From Isotricha intestinalis (lineage: Eukaryota > Ciliophora > Litostomatea > Vestibuliferida > Isotrichidae): a DNA stretch of 14,612 bases. Position 1 is the first letter of the stretch, and every line of letters starts with the position of its first letter. The stretch is from assembly GCA_023807065.1 (NCBI GenBank), contig JAJJLU010004340.1, positions 1 through 14,612 of the forward strand, in the 5' to 3' direction. The position numbers and the translations under genes were made by a program. Under the pieces are notes generated by a model. That model saw only the letters and a list, made by a program, of their open reading frames with translations. It had not been told where the DNA came from and made no database searches. Of the stretch, positions 7,297 to 14,612 are shown piece by piece.

Positions 7297-9540
7297 ATTA
7301 TTATTATTTATTATTTGATTCCTTTGAGCTTGAAAAGTAGAAATTTTTTTAAGTTTATTTGGTTGTTTAGAATATATCATATTAAAAAAAACAGTATGTC
7401 CTTCATTACTTGAACACATATTAAATTTAGTATTATAATATTTAGTTATTATTTGATAAACAGTTAAAATTCCAATATCTAAATAATTTTGTCTATAAAC
7501 GTCAGATTTAAAACAATCACATTCTAATTTATCACATTTTAAAATATGATTAATATGATTATAATTTAATGACACATCTCCAGTTATTGAAAAATCAAAT
7601 TGAATAAATAAATTTACGTCTTTACAATTTAAATTCCCATTTAAATTTATTTTTGTTTCACTATGACTTTTCTTTTCCAAAAAATTTTCTGCAGATTTAC
7701 TAAAATTAATACAATGATGATGTAAATTTATTTCTTTTTCCGTACTAATAGAACAAACAATACTTTTTTGAACTCCATTATCATTTAAATTACTTATTAT
7801 AAATAAGAGTATATTAAATAAACATATTCGAAGATATTGTTCTTCAATCTGAATAATATTACAATTTTCTTTAATTAAAAAATTTAAATTACAATTTTTA
7901 GAAGTTAAAAGAGGATCAAAATAATAACACCAATAATTAGTTATATTAATTAAATTAACTTTCTGTGGCTTAAAATCATTTTTTTGTTGATGATATAAAA
8001 ATGAAAAATATATTTTTTGAGTATTTAATATATCAAGTAAAATTTCACTTTGATTTTTTAAAAAGAATAAAATAGAATAATTAATATTTGGAAATAAAAT
8101 ATTCAGATCATTAGAATAAGATAATATACTATCTTTTCTTTTATTATTTCTCATATAAATTCCTAATTTTTTCATTCCTCTTGATCTATGAGAAGAATTG
8201 AAAAGAAAATTTTTTTCACATCTTAAAATAATTTCACACATTTTATTAGAATTATCAATAAAATTTTCAAATTGTTCAGTTACTATTTTTAATTTTTGAC
8301 TAAAAATTTCATTTTTTAAAAAATTATTAGAAGGAACTAAACTTAAATAATAACATTCATAATATTTCCAAACACATTTTGTACAAAGAATATTATACCA
8401 ATTTAATTTAATAAAATCTCCATTAATTAAAAAGCAATTTCCATATTCTTTAAAAGAAATAGTTTTTATTCTATTATCAATAATAGCAAAAGGAAAATAA
8501 AAATGATTAATAAATTCATTTTCCACAACATCTTTTAATAATTTTGTGAATAAATCCCATAAACTTGGAATAATAATATTTTGAAATTGATTTTCACATT
8601 CATAACCAATTTTTCTTTTTTTTGAAGTAGGAGATTCATCACTTGTTTTTTGAATTGATAATTCAAAATCTTTAGCAGCATTATTTGAATATAAAATATC
8701 CATATTTTTAGTTATTATATATATTGGATTGTCATTATTTTCCATTATATTCTCAAATATTAAATAACTTCCCTTAAATGAATCATATAAATTTAATGTT
8801 TCTCTTATATTTCTTTTAAAAAAATAAAAGAAATATATTGAAAAAAAAATTCCATAAAATGAATTAAAAATTAACCAAATATTATTTTTTGGATAAAGTA
8901 ATGTTATTGGTATTAATAATATTAAAAATGAAAGAATTAAAAAATGAAATGATATTCCAAGAATAAATATCATTAAGGCATTTAATAATAATTCATTTAT
9001 TATTATTTTAGAAAAACAAGTTTTATGATTTAAAAAAAAAAAATAATATATATGAATTGATTGATTTGTATCATAAAGTATTTTCATTATTTTTCTTATT
9101 AATAATGTTTCATTACAAATTTTATAATTCTTAAATAAAAAACAAGAAATTAAAAAACAAAACAAACGGTAATAATTTTGAAAACAAAATAAATTATTAA
9201 TATTTGAAAACATATAAAAATCAAAATAAAATAATCTAAGATAAGATAATATTAAAATTATTAAATTATTATTTTTAAAAAGATAATTTAATACTTTATT
9301 TTTTTCAATATTATAATCTTCATCATCTTCGTTTTCAAAATCAAAAAATAAAGTTTGATTATATTTTTCTTCTTTAGTATATATATTATCATTAGGTAAT
9401 CTTTCTAAAATTTCACATATTTTTCGATTTGTTTCAATTTTATTTTCTTTTTTCTCTCTTTCTAATATTATTTGTCTAGTTTTTTCAACTGATTCTTTAA
9501 ATTTTGATTGAGCATTAATTTTTGTTTTTAAATTTTTCAT
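6865..9540 (-). CDS. Multi-pass membrane PAS / degenerate histidine-kinase-like sensor
   Basis: An 891-residue protein. Five or six hydrophobic segments lie between about 90 and 242 (for example 92-110, 123-137, 183-216, 221-241). A PAS-like start follows (264-292, NPIYIITKNMDILYSNNAA). Residues 443-451 (KNFLFNSSH) match the histidine-kinase H-box, with H451 as candidate phospho-acceptor, but the usual Glu and Pro after it are missing. A second DHp-like helix, SEILLDIL (498-505), and an HATPase-like region follow: EEQYLRICLFNILLFIISN (566-584) resembles the N-box, and LDIGILTVYQIITK (687-700) with NEGHTVFF (712-719) resembles the G2 box and last strand. The DxGxG motif is not recognisable (SITGDVS, 651-657), so ATP binding is doubtful. 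There is no receiver domain; a 25-residue Asn-rich stretch and an unknown tail follow. The family call is by pattern only. Confidence 0.65.
7236..7310. repeat. ATT/AAT trinucleotide microsatellite coding for poly-Asn
   Basis: A near-pure ATT repeat (AAT on the coding strand), interrupted once near 7293-7297, encodes the Asn run at about residues 745-768 of the histidine-kinase-like protein. It lies after the last recognisable HATPase strand, so length changes would alter a linker and not the folded core. Such tracts are prone to slippage and to sequencing error. Confidence 0.9.
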
Positions 9541-9703
9541 TATTAAAACAATTTTTTAATTATTATGAAAAATAAAAAACACTAGTTTTTTTTTTATAAT
9601 AATAATCAATTATAATTTAATAACAAATTTATTATGGAAAATTTTATATTTATATTTTTAATAATTAATTTATCATTTACATATAAATATTCATTTCAAA
9701 TAA
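9541..9703. other. Intergenic spacer between two - strand genes
   Basis: 163 bases, nearly all A/T. It holds the 3' UTR of the basic hypothetical gene and the leader of the histidine-kinase-like gene. I see no RNA gene, strong hairpin or repeat in it. Confidence 0.5.
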
Positions 9704-10579
9704 TTAATTTTTTTCAAATTTTTTTTCAACAATATTTAAAAAATTAGAAAGAATTTTATTGGTTTTTTCTTTTAATTGTTCACATTTTGAAACTAAATTA
9801 TTAAAACTTTTATTTCTTTCTATAACATTATTTTTTTCAATATTTCTTTTTTTTAAGGAAATACTAATTTTCTTTTTAAATTTTGGACTTTTATCAGAAT
9901 TAAAATATTGAGTAGTATAATAACTATGTTTAGGCATAATTATTTTTTTTGCTCTTGAACTTAAATTATTGTTGTTTGAAGATAAAATAGGATGAATATT
10001 AAATTTTTTTTCATTATTTGAATTTGATTGAAGAACTCTAAAACTATTTATTTTTTTTGCTGAATTTGAAGAATGAATATAATTATTATATTTTGTTTTA
10101 TTATTTGTGTCTAATAAATTATCAAATGATAATGCATTTTTATTATTTCTTTTTTGAATTTTATTTAATAATGATTCTTTTGGAATTAAAAAAGAATTAT
10201 TATATATTTTTGTTTGATTAGATTTTAACGATTTTTCCAATTTAAAATTTGATTCTTCTAATTTTTTGTTTTTTTTATTTGTTTTTGTTTTTTTGGTATT
10301 TGTTGTTCCATTTATTAAATTTAATTTAATATTTATTCTTTGCTTTGATGTATTTATGTTTTCATTTGAAACAGATTGTTTTAAACTTTTTTTTATTGAC
10401 TTCTTATTTAATCTTTCATTTATATCATTCATTAATAAATGTAACATATTAAATTTACTGTCTGTTCTAGAAGAACTTACATTAAATGATTGTTTTAAAT
10501 TTTTTTTAGCTAAAGAATTTGCATATTGTGTTAAAAATATTTTATTATTTTGAAATTTAATATTATTAGAATTCCTCAT
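9704..10579 (-). CDS. Basic, Asn/Lys/Ser-rich protein of unknown function
   Basis: A 291-residue open frame with no recognised domain. It is strongly basic, has one Cys (C266), no Trp, and almost no Gly or Ala. Short related segments recur in the first quarter: LKQSF (28-32) and LKQSV (66-70), each in a Ser/Lys context. The C-terminus (about 257-291) is predicted helical and possibly coiled coil, with hydrophobics spaced in NLVSKCEQLKEKTNKILSNF. There is no signal peptide or membrane segment. The composition would suit a cytoskeletal, basal-body or nucleic-acid-associated protein, but this is not evidence of function. It is supported as a gene by its length, its position between well-supported genes, and the absence of a credible product on the other strand. 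It is the first of three co-directional - strand genes. Confidence 0.65.
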   Translation of the reverse strand: MRNSNNIKFQNNKIFLTQYANSLAKKNLKQSFNVSSSRTDSKFNMLHLLMNDINERLNKKSIKKSLKQSVSNENINTSKQRINIKLNLINGTTNTKKTKTNKKNKKLEESNFKLEKSLKSNQTKIYNNSFLIPKESLLNKIQKRNNKNALSFDNLLDTNNKTKYNNYIHSSNSAKKINSFRVLQSNSNNEKKFNIHPILSSNNNNLSSRAKKIIMPKHSYYTTQYFNSDKSPKFKKKISISLKKRNIEKNNVIERNKSFNNLVSKCEQLKEKTNKILSNFLNIVEKKFEKN

Positions 10580-10742
10580 CTTTTATAATTTAAATCATTT
10601 AAATTTTAATCAATATATAAAATAATTTCATTAATTATTCATAATTATTTTAATAAATGAAAAAACTTATAAAAAATAAATATTTAAAAGGCCATGATGT
10701 AATTATTTAAAAAATAATTATTCATTTAAAAAAGCAAAATTA
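10580..10742. promoter_or_regulatory. Divergent promoter region (hypothetical / 7-TM pseudokinase)
   Basis: 163 bases between two start codons pointing away from each other, so both promoters should lie here. It is nearly all A/T apart from a GGCC at 10690-10693. It contains a 9-base inverted repeat (10700-10720) and a minimal upstream ORF, ATG-ATG-TAA (10694-10702), ahead of the + strand gene. No recognised eukaryotic promoter element can be separated from the AT-rich background. Confidence 0.45.
10700..10720. repeat. Short perfect inverted repeat before the 7-TM pseudokinase start
   Basis: The 9-base arms TAATTATTT and AAATAATTA are separated by AAA, 22 bases before the ATG at 10743. In RNA this would be a weak all-A/U hairpin. 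In such AT-rich sequence it may be chance. Confidence 0.4.
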
Positions 10743-11195
10743 ATGTTATCATTTGACTTAGCAATACTAAGTTTATCAATAATATATTTTTTCTTTTCCT
10801 TAATATGTTTCTACACTTTTATAAGAACAATATCATCAAAATCAATATATAAAATATGTATTCCATTTTATTTAGTAATGTTAATTTCTGCTTTAATAAG
10901 AGGAGGAAAATTAATTGCTTGTGATCTTTTAAAAAACAATTTAACTAGATTTTTTTATTTTATTCTTGGAACTCCTGATATGTTTTTTATGTGTGCTTAT
11001 CTTATTTTAGTTTGGCATTTTTTAAATCAATATATTATTAATCATATTAATTTAGCTAATGATAAAAATATTTTTAATGATGATGTACCCGAAATTAAAA
11101 AAAAAATTAATTATGTCTTATATTTTCTTCTTCCTATATATTTAATTATTTTTTTTTATTTTCTCTTTTTTACAATTAAGAAAAATCATCTCTAA
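10743..11195 (+). CDS. THH1/TOM1/TOM3-like 7-TM domain, N-terminal part (frameshifted from the next segment)
   Basis: 150 residues with four hydrophobic segments (about 6-28, 36-55, 70-95, 122-146). Landmarks of THH1/TOM1/TOM3 proteins are visible: LIRGGKLIAC (51-60) aligns with the LRAVLFGF region, and LGTPDMFFMCAYLILVWHFL (75-94) aligns with the DLPGLLFFSTYTLLVLFWAE region. Plant TOM1/TOM3 are 7-TM endomembrane proteins; this fold resembles a GPCR bundle. The frame stops at TAA (11193-11195) after only four helices. The remaining three helices are in the +1 frame just downstream, followed by a kinase-like domain. I therefore treat this and 11224-12516 as one gene broken by a one-base shift. 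The crossover must lie between 11146 and 11195, most likely in a T9 run (11149-11157). Confidence 0.8.
   Translation: MLSFDLAILSLSIIYFFFSLICFYTFIRTISSKSIYKICIPFYLVMLISALIRGGKLIACDLLKNNLTRFFYFILGTPDMFFMCAYLILVWHFLNQYIINHINLANDKNIFNDDVPEIKKKINYVLYFLLPIYLIIFFYFLFFTIKKNHL
11146..11195 (+). other. Apparent +1 frameshift zone (T9 run)
   Basis: The 7-TM frame is open to 11192 and the kinase-segment frame is open from 11146, so the two overlap here. Nine T lie at 11149-11157 and six T at 11166-11171. Dropping one T would join the two frames into a continuous hydrophobic reading. GT donors at 11085 and 11115 paired with AG at 11180 or 11219 give lengths divisible by three, so a simple intron does not repair the frame. 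Confidence 0.7.
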
Positions 11196-11223
11196 TGAAT
11201 TTTTCTTTGTTATAATTAGTGCA

Positions 11224-12516
11224 ATGGATATTTTTTCCCCTTTTAATTTTATTTTTTTCTATATTTTCCTTTCCTGTAAATTTAGTGGAAGACCTTATAA
11301 AGATAATAATAGATCTAATAAAATTTTAAATTATATTTTATTCATTTGTATTTATTGGTCTATATCAAGAGTATTAATTGGAGTTACAATTTTAATAATA
11401 ATTAAATATTTCATAAGTAAATTACAAGATTTAGAACATTTAGAATTTAAAATTTGTATTGGAATTATTATTTATTTTATTATTATAGAAATTATTCCTT
11501 ATTATTTTTCTGTTGGTTCTGAATTGTCAAAAACTTTTGAAAAAAATGAATCATTTGAAAATTTATTAATTGGAAATGAAAATTTTGAAGAAGAAAAAAT
11601 TATAGATGGTTCAAGTCAAATAAATGATATTGAATCAAATAATAAATTAATAACTCCTAAAAATTTAGTTAAAAATTATTTATTATCATTTAAAAATATT
11701 TCCTTATTAAATGAAATATATTCAAGAAAAAATGGATTAGGTAAAATTTATAAAGGAACATATAAAGGAGAAGAAATAATATGTAGATTAGTTAAATTTG
11801 ATAGATTAAGTAGATATGAATTAGAAGCAATTACAAAAGATTTTGAATTGATAATTCAATTAAATAATCCAAATATATGTAAAATAATTGGTATTTGTGT
11901 TGAACAAGATAATATAATAATGATTATATCAAATTATTATAAAAAAGGTTCTTTATATGATTTACTTCATATTCAAAAAGAAAAATTATCAAATAAAAAT
12001 AAAATTAATATTTCAATTGGAATAATAAAAGGAATAAAATATTTACATGAAAATAATATAATTCATTATCATTTATCTTCAAAAAATATATATATAGAAG
12101 ATGATTTAACTCCTTTAATTGCAGATTATGGTTTTTATAGTTTAAAAGAAAATGCAAGTATATTTAATAAATATATAAATAAAAATTCTTATTCATCTCC
12201 AGAAATGTTATTAGATTCAAAGAAAATTTGTCATAAATTAAATAATATTGAAAATAATGAAAAAAATGATATTTATTCTTTTGGAATGATACTTTGGGAA
12301 ATTTTCACAGAAACTATTCCATTTGATGTTAAATTATCTGAGTTAAAAAAATATATTATTGAAGAAAAATTAAGACCTGAAGTTTCTACTAATTTAAATA
12401 AAAATATTGCTGAATTAATTAGGAATTGTTGGGATTCTGAAATTGAAAAAAGACCAAATTGTGATAAAATTTTATCCACTTTATTAAGTCTTTCAAATGA
12501 AGAAATGTTTAATTAA
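11224..12516 (+). CDS. 7-TM C-terminal half plus TKL-family pseudokinase domain (continues the previous segment)
   Basis: Given here from the first ATG, but the frame is open from 11146. Residues 1-18, 34-62 and 75-97 give helices 5-7 of the THH1/TOM1/TOM3-like bundle, including a Gly-Arg-Pro loop (22-24) and an EIIPYYF ending. After a 60-residue linker a TKL-type kinase fold spans about 158-422. Key residues are changed: the Gly-rich loop is RKNGLGKIY (168-176); the VAIK Lys is Arg (R188); the alpha-C Glu position is probably Asp (D206); HRD reads HYH (281-283), losing the catalytic Asp; and the following Lys is Ser. Retained are N288, DYG (301-303, for DFG), SPE (325-327), D349 of the DxxSFG motif, and R410. 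This fits a catalytically dead kinase that may bind nucleotide or act as a scaffold. The cytosolic side would carry the pseudokinase. Confidence 0.85.
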   Translation: MDIFSPFNFIFFYIFLSCKFSGRPYKDNNRSNKILNYILFICIYWSISRVLIGVTILIIIKYFISKLQDLEHLEFKICIGIIIYFIIIEIIPYYFSVGSELSKTFEKNESFENLLIGNENFEEEKIIDGSSQINDIESNNKLITPKNLVKNYLLSFKNISLLNEIYSRKNGLGKIYKGTYKGEEIICRLVKFDRLSRYELEAITKDFELIIQLNNPNICKIIGICVEQDNIIMIISNYYKKGSLYDLLHIQKEKLSNKNKINISIGIIKGIKYLHENNIIHYHLSSKNIYIEDDLTPLIADYGFYSLKENASIFNKYINKNSYSSPEMLLDSKKICHKLNNIENNEKNDIYSFGMILWEIFTETIPFDVKLSELKKYIIEEKLRPEVSTNLNKNIAELIRNCWDSEIEKRPNCDKILSTLLSLSNEEMFN

Positions 12517-12569
12517 ATTTTTTTTTGTAAATAATATAATTTAACCATTAAAAATTTATAAATAATAAA

Positions 12570-13130
12570 ATGAATGATGAAGAAAGAGAAAATTTTATTG
12601 AAAATGTACTTTCAAATTTAACACAAGAAGATATAAAATTTTATAATAATATATTAATAGAATTAACAAATAAAAATCATCCTTTTGAAGATAATGAATT
12701 ATATGATTTATTTGATAAATTAGATATTGAAGGAACAAATTCAATAAAATTTCAAAAAATAATAAATTTACTATGTTTATTAAGAACAGAAGTAAATTCA
12801 TTTTATGTAGATAAAATAATAACAGAATTTTCAAAAGAAAAAGCAGATGAAATTTCAAGAGATAATTTTGTTTATAAAATGAAAATTGGAATGTTAAATA
12901 ATAATAATAATTCAGGAGAAATAGAAGATATTTTTAATATACTTGATACTGATCAAGATGGAATTTTAGGTTATCAAGATATTAGTACTATTATGAATGC
13001 TTTAGGTGAAGATAATTTTGATGATGCTATTTCTAAACATTTAATTAATTTATTTAAAAATAAAGACCCTTCTCAAAATGATGGAATTACTCTTGAAAAA
13101 TTTAAAGAATTATTTCAAAATGAACCTTAA
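12570..13130 (+). CDS. EF-hand calcium-binding protein (calmodulin/centrin-like)
   Basis: 186 residues, close to the calmodulin/centrin size range with a short N-terminal extension. One EF-hand loop is canonical: DTDQDGILGYQD (126-137), with oxygen ligands at X, Y and Z, and Asp instead of Glu at the last position, which may favour weaker Ca or Mg binding. Weaker EF-like loops occur around 52-63 (DIEGTNSI) and 167-178 (NDGITLEKF), each missing ligands. An Asn run (110-114) precedes the canonical hand. It is probably a cytosolic Ca sensor or regulator; the partner is unknown. It lies 53 bases after the pseudokinase gene on the same strand and before an axonemal dynein gene. An in-frame TAA at 12549-12551 precedes the ATG. 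Confidence 0.87.
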   Translation: MNDEERENFIENVLSNLTQEDIKFYNNILIELTNKNHPFEDNELYDLFDKLDIEGTNSIKFQKIINLLCLLRTEVNSFYVDKIITEFSKEKADEISRDNFVYKMKIGMLNNNNNSGEIEDIFNILDTDQDGILGYQDISTIMNALGEDNFDDAISKHLINLFKNKDPSQNDGITLEKFKELFQNEP

Positions 13131-13344
13131 ATTTTTTTTATTTTAAATTAAAAAATAGAATTTTTCATTTTTTATAATATATAATATTTTATTTATTATT
13201 TTATATTTTTATTTATAAACATTATAGAAAAATTTAAAAAAAAAATTTTATAAATAAAATAATTAAATTTCTTATAACTTCCCTTAAAAAATATAATCAA
13301 AAAACTAAAAAATAATTTACTTAAAACAAGTAAAACAATAAAAA
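13131..13344. other. Intergenic spacer before the dynein intermediate chain gene
   Basis: 214 bases, the longest gap in the window and almost all A/T until about 13320, where the sequence turns purine-rich towards the start codon. It has several short T and A runs and no visible RNA gene. A small open frame on the - strand (13196-13405) runs into the dynein gene and is not credible. Confidence 0.5.
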
Positions 13345-14612
13345 ATGACATCGATGATAAGAAAGAGTATGACGAGAAGAATATCAACTCGTACAAACAC
13401 CTCATTAAACAAAGTTGAGACAGATGTCAAGAGGACAAAACAAGAAGAGAAAATAAACATGAATGCAATAATTATAAAAAATTTAAGTTACACAAATCCA
13501 TCAATAGGAAAGAAAGGAGTGTATTATTCATATACAGAAAATAAATTTAAGAATGTAGAAGATGAAGAAACATATTTAGAGATATTAGACATTAAAGAAG
13601 CATTATTAAATAAAGAAGATAATCAATCAGTAACACAAGAAGAATATCATGCAAAAAAAAAGAAATTAAAAGCTCAAGTTAGAAAAGATGGAGAAGGAAT
13701 TAATGAATTAGAAATTGATTCTTATAGATCTATGAGAAATAAATTAACATATTGTGAAAGATCTTCTGAAACTTCTCATAAAAATATTATTCAAAGAGAT
13801 GTAGAAACTAAAAAATTAAATAGAATTAATCATGATGGTATGTTTCATCAATGGGATTTATTCGATTCTTATATGGCTACTTTTATTCAAAATTTAGAAA
13901 AAAAAAGAATAGAAGAAGAAATAAAAATGAAAGGTTCTGCAACAGAAAAAAAAAGGAAAGAATATCATGGAGAAAATTTATCACGTCCTTCATTATTAAA
14001 AGCACTTAAATTATTAGAAAGACAAATAATGCAAATAAAGAATCAAGATAAATATTTATTTTATAGAGAATGGAATAAATTTGATGATTCACAAGAAAGT
14101 TCAAAAATGTTATATATGTTATTATCATTCCCTCAAAATGCAAGAATAAAAAATAGAGCAGTAACAGCATTAACATGGAATACTAAATTTGAAGATTTAT
14201 TTGCAGTTGGATATGGAAGTTATGATTTTCCAAGTAAAAAAGAAGAAAAAGGTGAATTGGATGATAGAAATGATGAAACAATGGAAAATGGTTATATTTA
14301 TGTTTTCTCAGTGAAAAATAATTTCTTTCCTGAAATGAAATATACTACTGAATCTGGTGTTTTAAGTTTAGATTTTCATCCTAAAGAATTTTCTTATTTA
14401 GTTGCTGGTTTTTATGATGGAACTGTTGCTGTTTTTGATATAAGTCAAAAAATTAAAACTCCAATTATTAATTGTGATATAAGAACTCAAAAACATATGG
14501 ATCCTGTTTGGCAAGTTAAATGGTATATGCATTTTAATGAACCTGGAGAATATGTTTTCTATTCTATTAGTTCTGATGGACGTGTTATTAAATGGTCTTT
14601 TTATAATAATAA
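13345..14612 (+). CDS. DNAI1: Axonemal outer-arm dynein intermediate chain 1 (3' truncated by window)
   Basis: The first 422 residues of a WD-repeat dynein intermediate chain of the DNAI1/IC78 (Chlamydomonas ODA9) type, which sits at the base of outer dynein arms in motile cilia and helps dock them. Tell-tale segments: [12 protein letters not shown] (136-147), like the CERASQTYNNP stretch of DNAI1; [10 protein letters not shown] (167-176), like [29 protein letters not shown] (272-291), like [32 protein letters not shown] (354-365); and DPVWQVKW (386-393), followed by [11 protein letters not shown] (407-417). WD repeats begin near 272 and the rest lie outside the window. Early codons are richer in G/C and ATG. 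An in-frame TAA at 13339-13341 immediately precedes AAA-ATG, so the start is firm. IC2/DNAI2 is less likely because the pre-WD segments match IC1. Confidence 0.95.
   Translation, partial: [422 protein letters not shown]

Noticed and set aside
10266..10553. 95-residue + strand Phe-rich frame
   Set aside because: Antisense to the basic hypothetical gene. That gene itself lacks homology support, but its longer frame and hydrophilic composition make it the better choice.
11190..11195. Euplotes-type +1 programmed frameshift
   Set aside because: The codon before the stop is CTC, not the AAA typical of AAA-TAA/TAG shift sites, and no other gene here needs a shift; a T9 indel is simpler.
11085..11219. 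Intron that would repair the 7-TM/kinase frame break
   Set aside because: The visible GT donors (11085, 11115) and AG acceptors (11180, 11219) give lengths divisible by three, so none restores the frame.
12273..12858. Two - strand frames under the pseudokinase and EF-hand genes
   Set aside because: Antisense to recognisable kinase subdomains and to the EF-hand gene.
13196..13405. 69-residue - strand frame at the dynein gene start
   Set aside because: Overlaps the start of the well-supported dynein gene and is composed of Phe/Ile/Lys from AT-rich spacer.
1..14612. Alternative code with TGA as Cys or Trp, or TAG as Gln
   Set aside because: Long conserved ORFs contain no in-frame TGA or TAG, and Cys, Trp and Gln use standard codons.
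1..14612. tRNA, rRNA, CRISPR array, transposon or telomere repeat
   Set aside because: Spacers are short and almost all A/T; no cloverleaf, spaced direct repeats, transposase-like ORF or telomeric repeat was seen.

Overview
This is a very A+T-rich eukaryotic nuclear window from a cilium-bearing microbe. Ten genes, two of them cut by the window ends, are packed with gaps of about 40 to 215 bases, and I see no convincing spliceosomal intron. Every stop I can place is TAA. In-frame TGA and TAG are absent from long ORFs that keep conserved Cys, Trp and Gln as ordinary codons, so the code reads as standard. An outer-arm axonemal dynein intermediate chain shows the organism builds motile cilia or flagella. 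Short gaps, lack of introns, Asn/Lys-rich protein tails, A-rich start contexts and expanded signalling families suggest a ciliate macronuclear genome with the standard code (for example a litostome or rumen entodiniomorph). An anaerobic chytrid fungus or another AT-rich flagellate is not excluded. The organism call is inference; the gene calls do not depend on it.

Left block, + strand (1-4840): the 3' end of a charged coiled-coil protein; a bacterial-type uracil phosphoribosyltransferase (pyrimidine salvage); a RING/B-box/coiled-coil protein, probably a ubiquitin ligase; and a DEAD-box RNA helicase of the Dbp4/DDX10 type (ribosome biogenesis). Middle block, - strand (4978-10579), in transcription order: a basic, low-complexity protein of unknown function; a multi-pass membrane protein with a PAS-like region and a degenerate histidine-kinase module, carrying a long Asn tract; and, only 39 bases further on, a PP2C-type protein phosphatase with intact metal-binding motifs. 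Right block, + strand (10743-14612), divergent from the middle block: a 7-TM THH1/TOM1/TOM3-like domain fused to a TKL-family pseudokinase, broken by an apparent +1 frameshift near a run of nine T; an EF-hand protein; and the first 422 residues of the dynein intermediate chain (DNAI1/IC1).

The genes do not form one pathway, and gene order in such genomes often carries no functional meaning. The most notable content is two membrane-anchored, kinase-derived proteins with degraded catalytic motifs (the 7-TM pseudokinase and the histidine-kinase-like protein), lying near a PP2C phosphatase and an EF-hand protein. The 7-TM/pseudokinase fusion is the best candidate here for a poorly described signalling protein.
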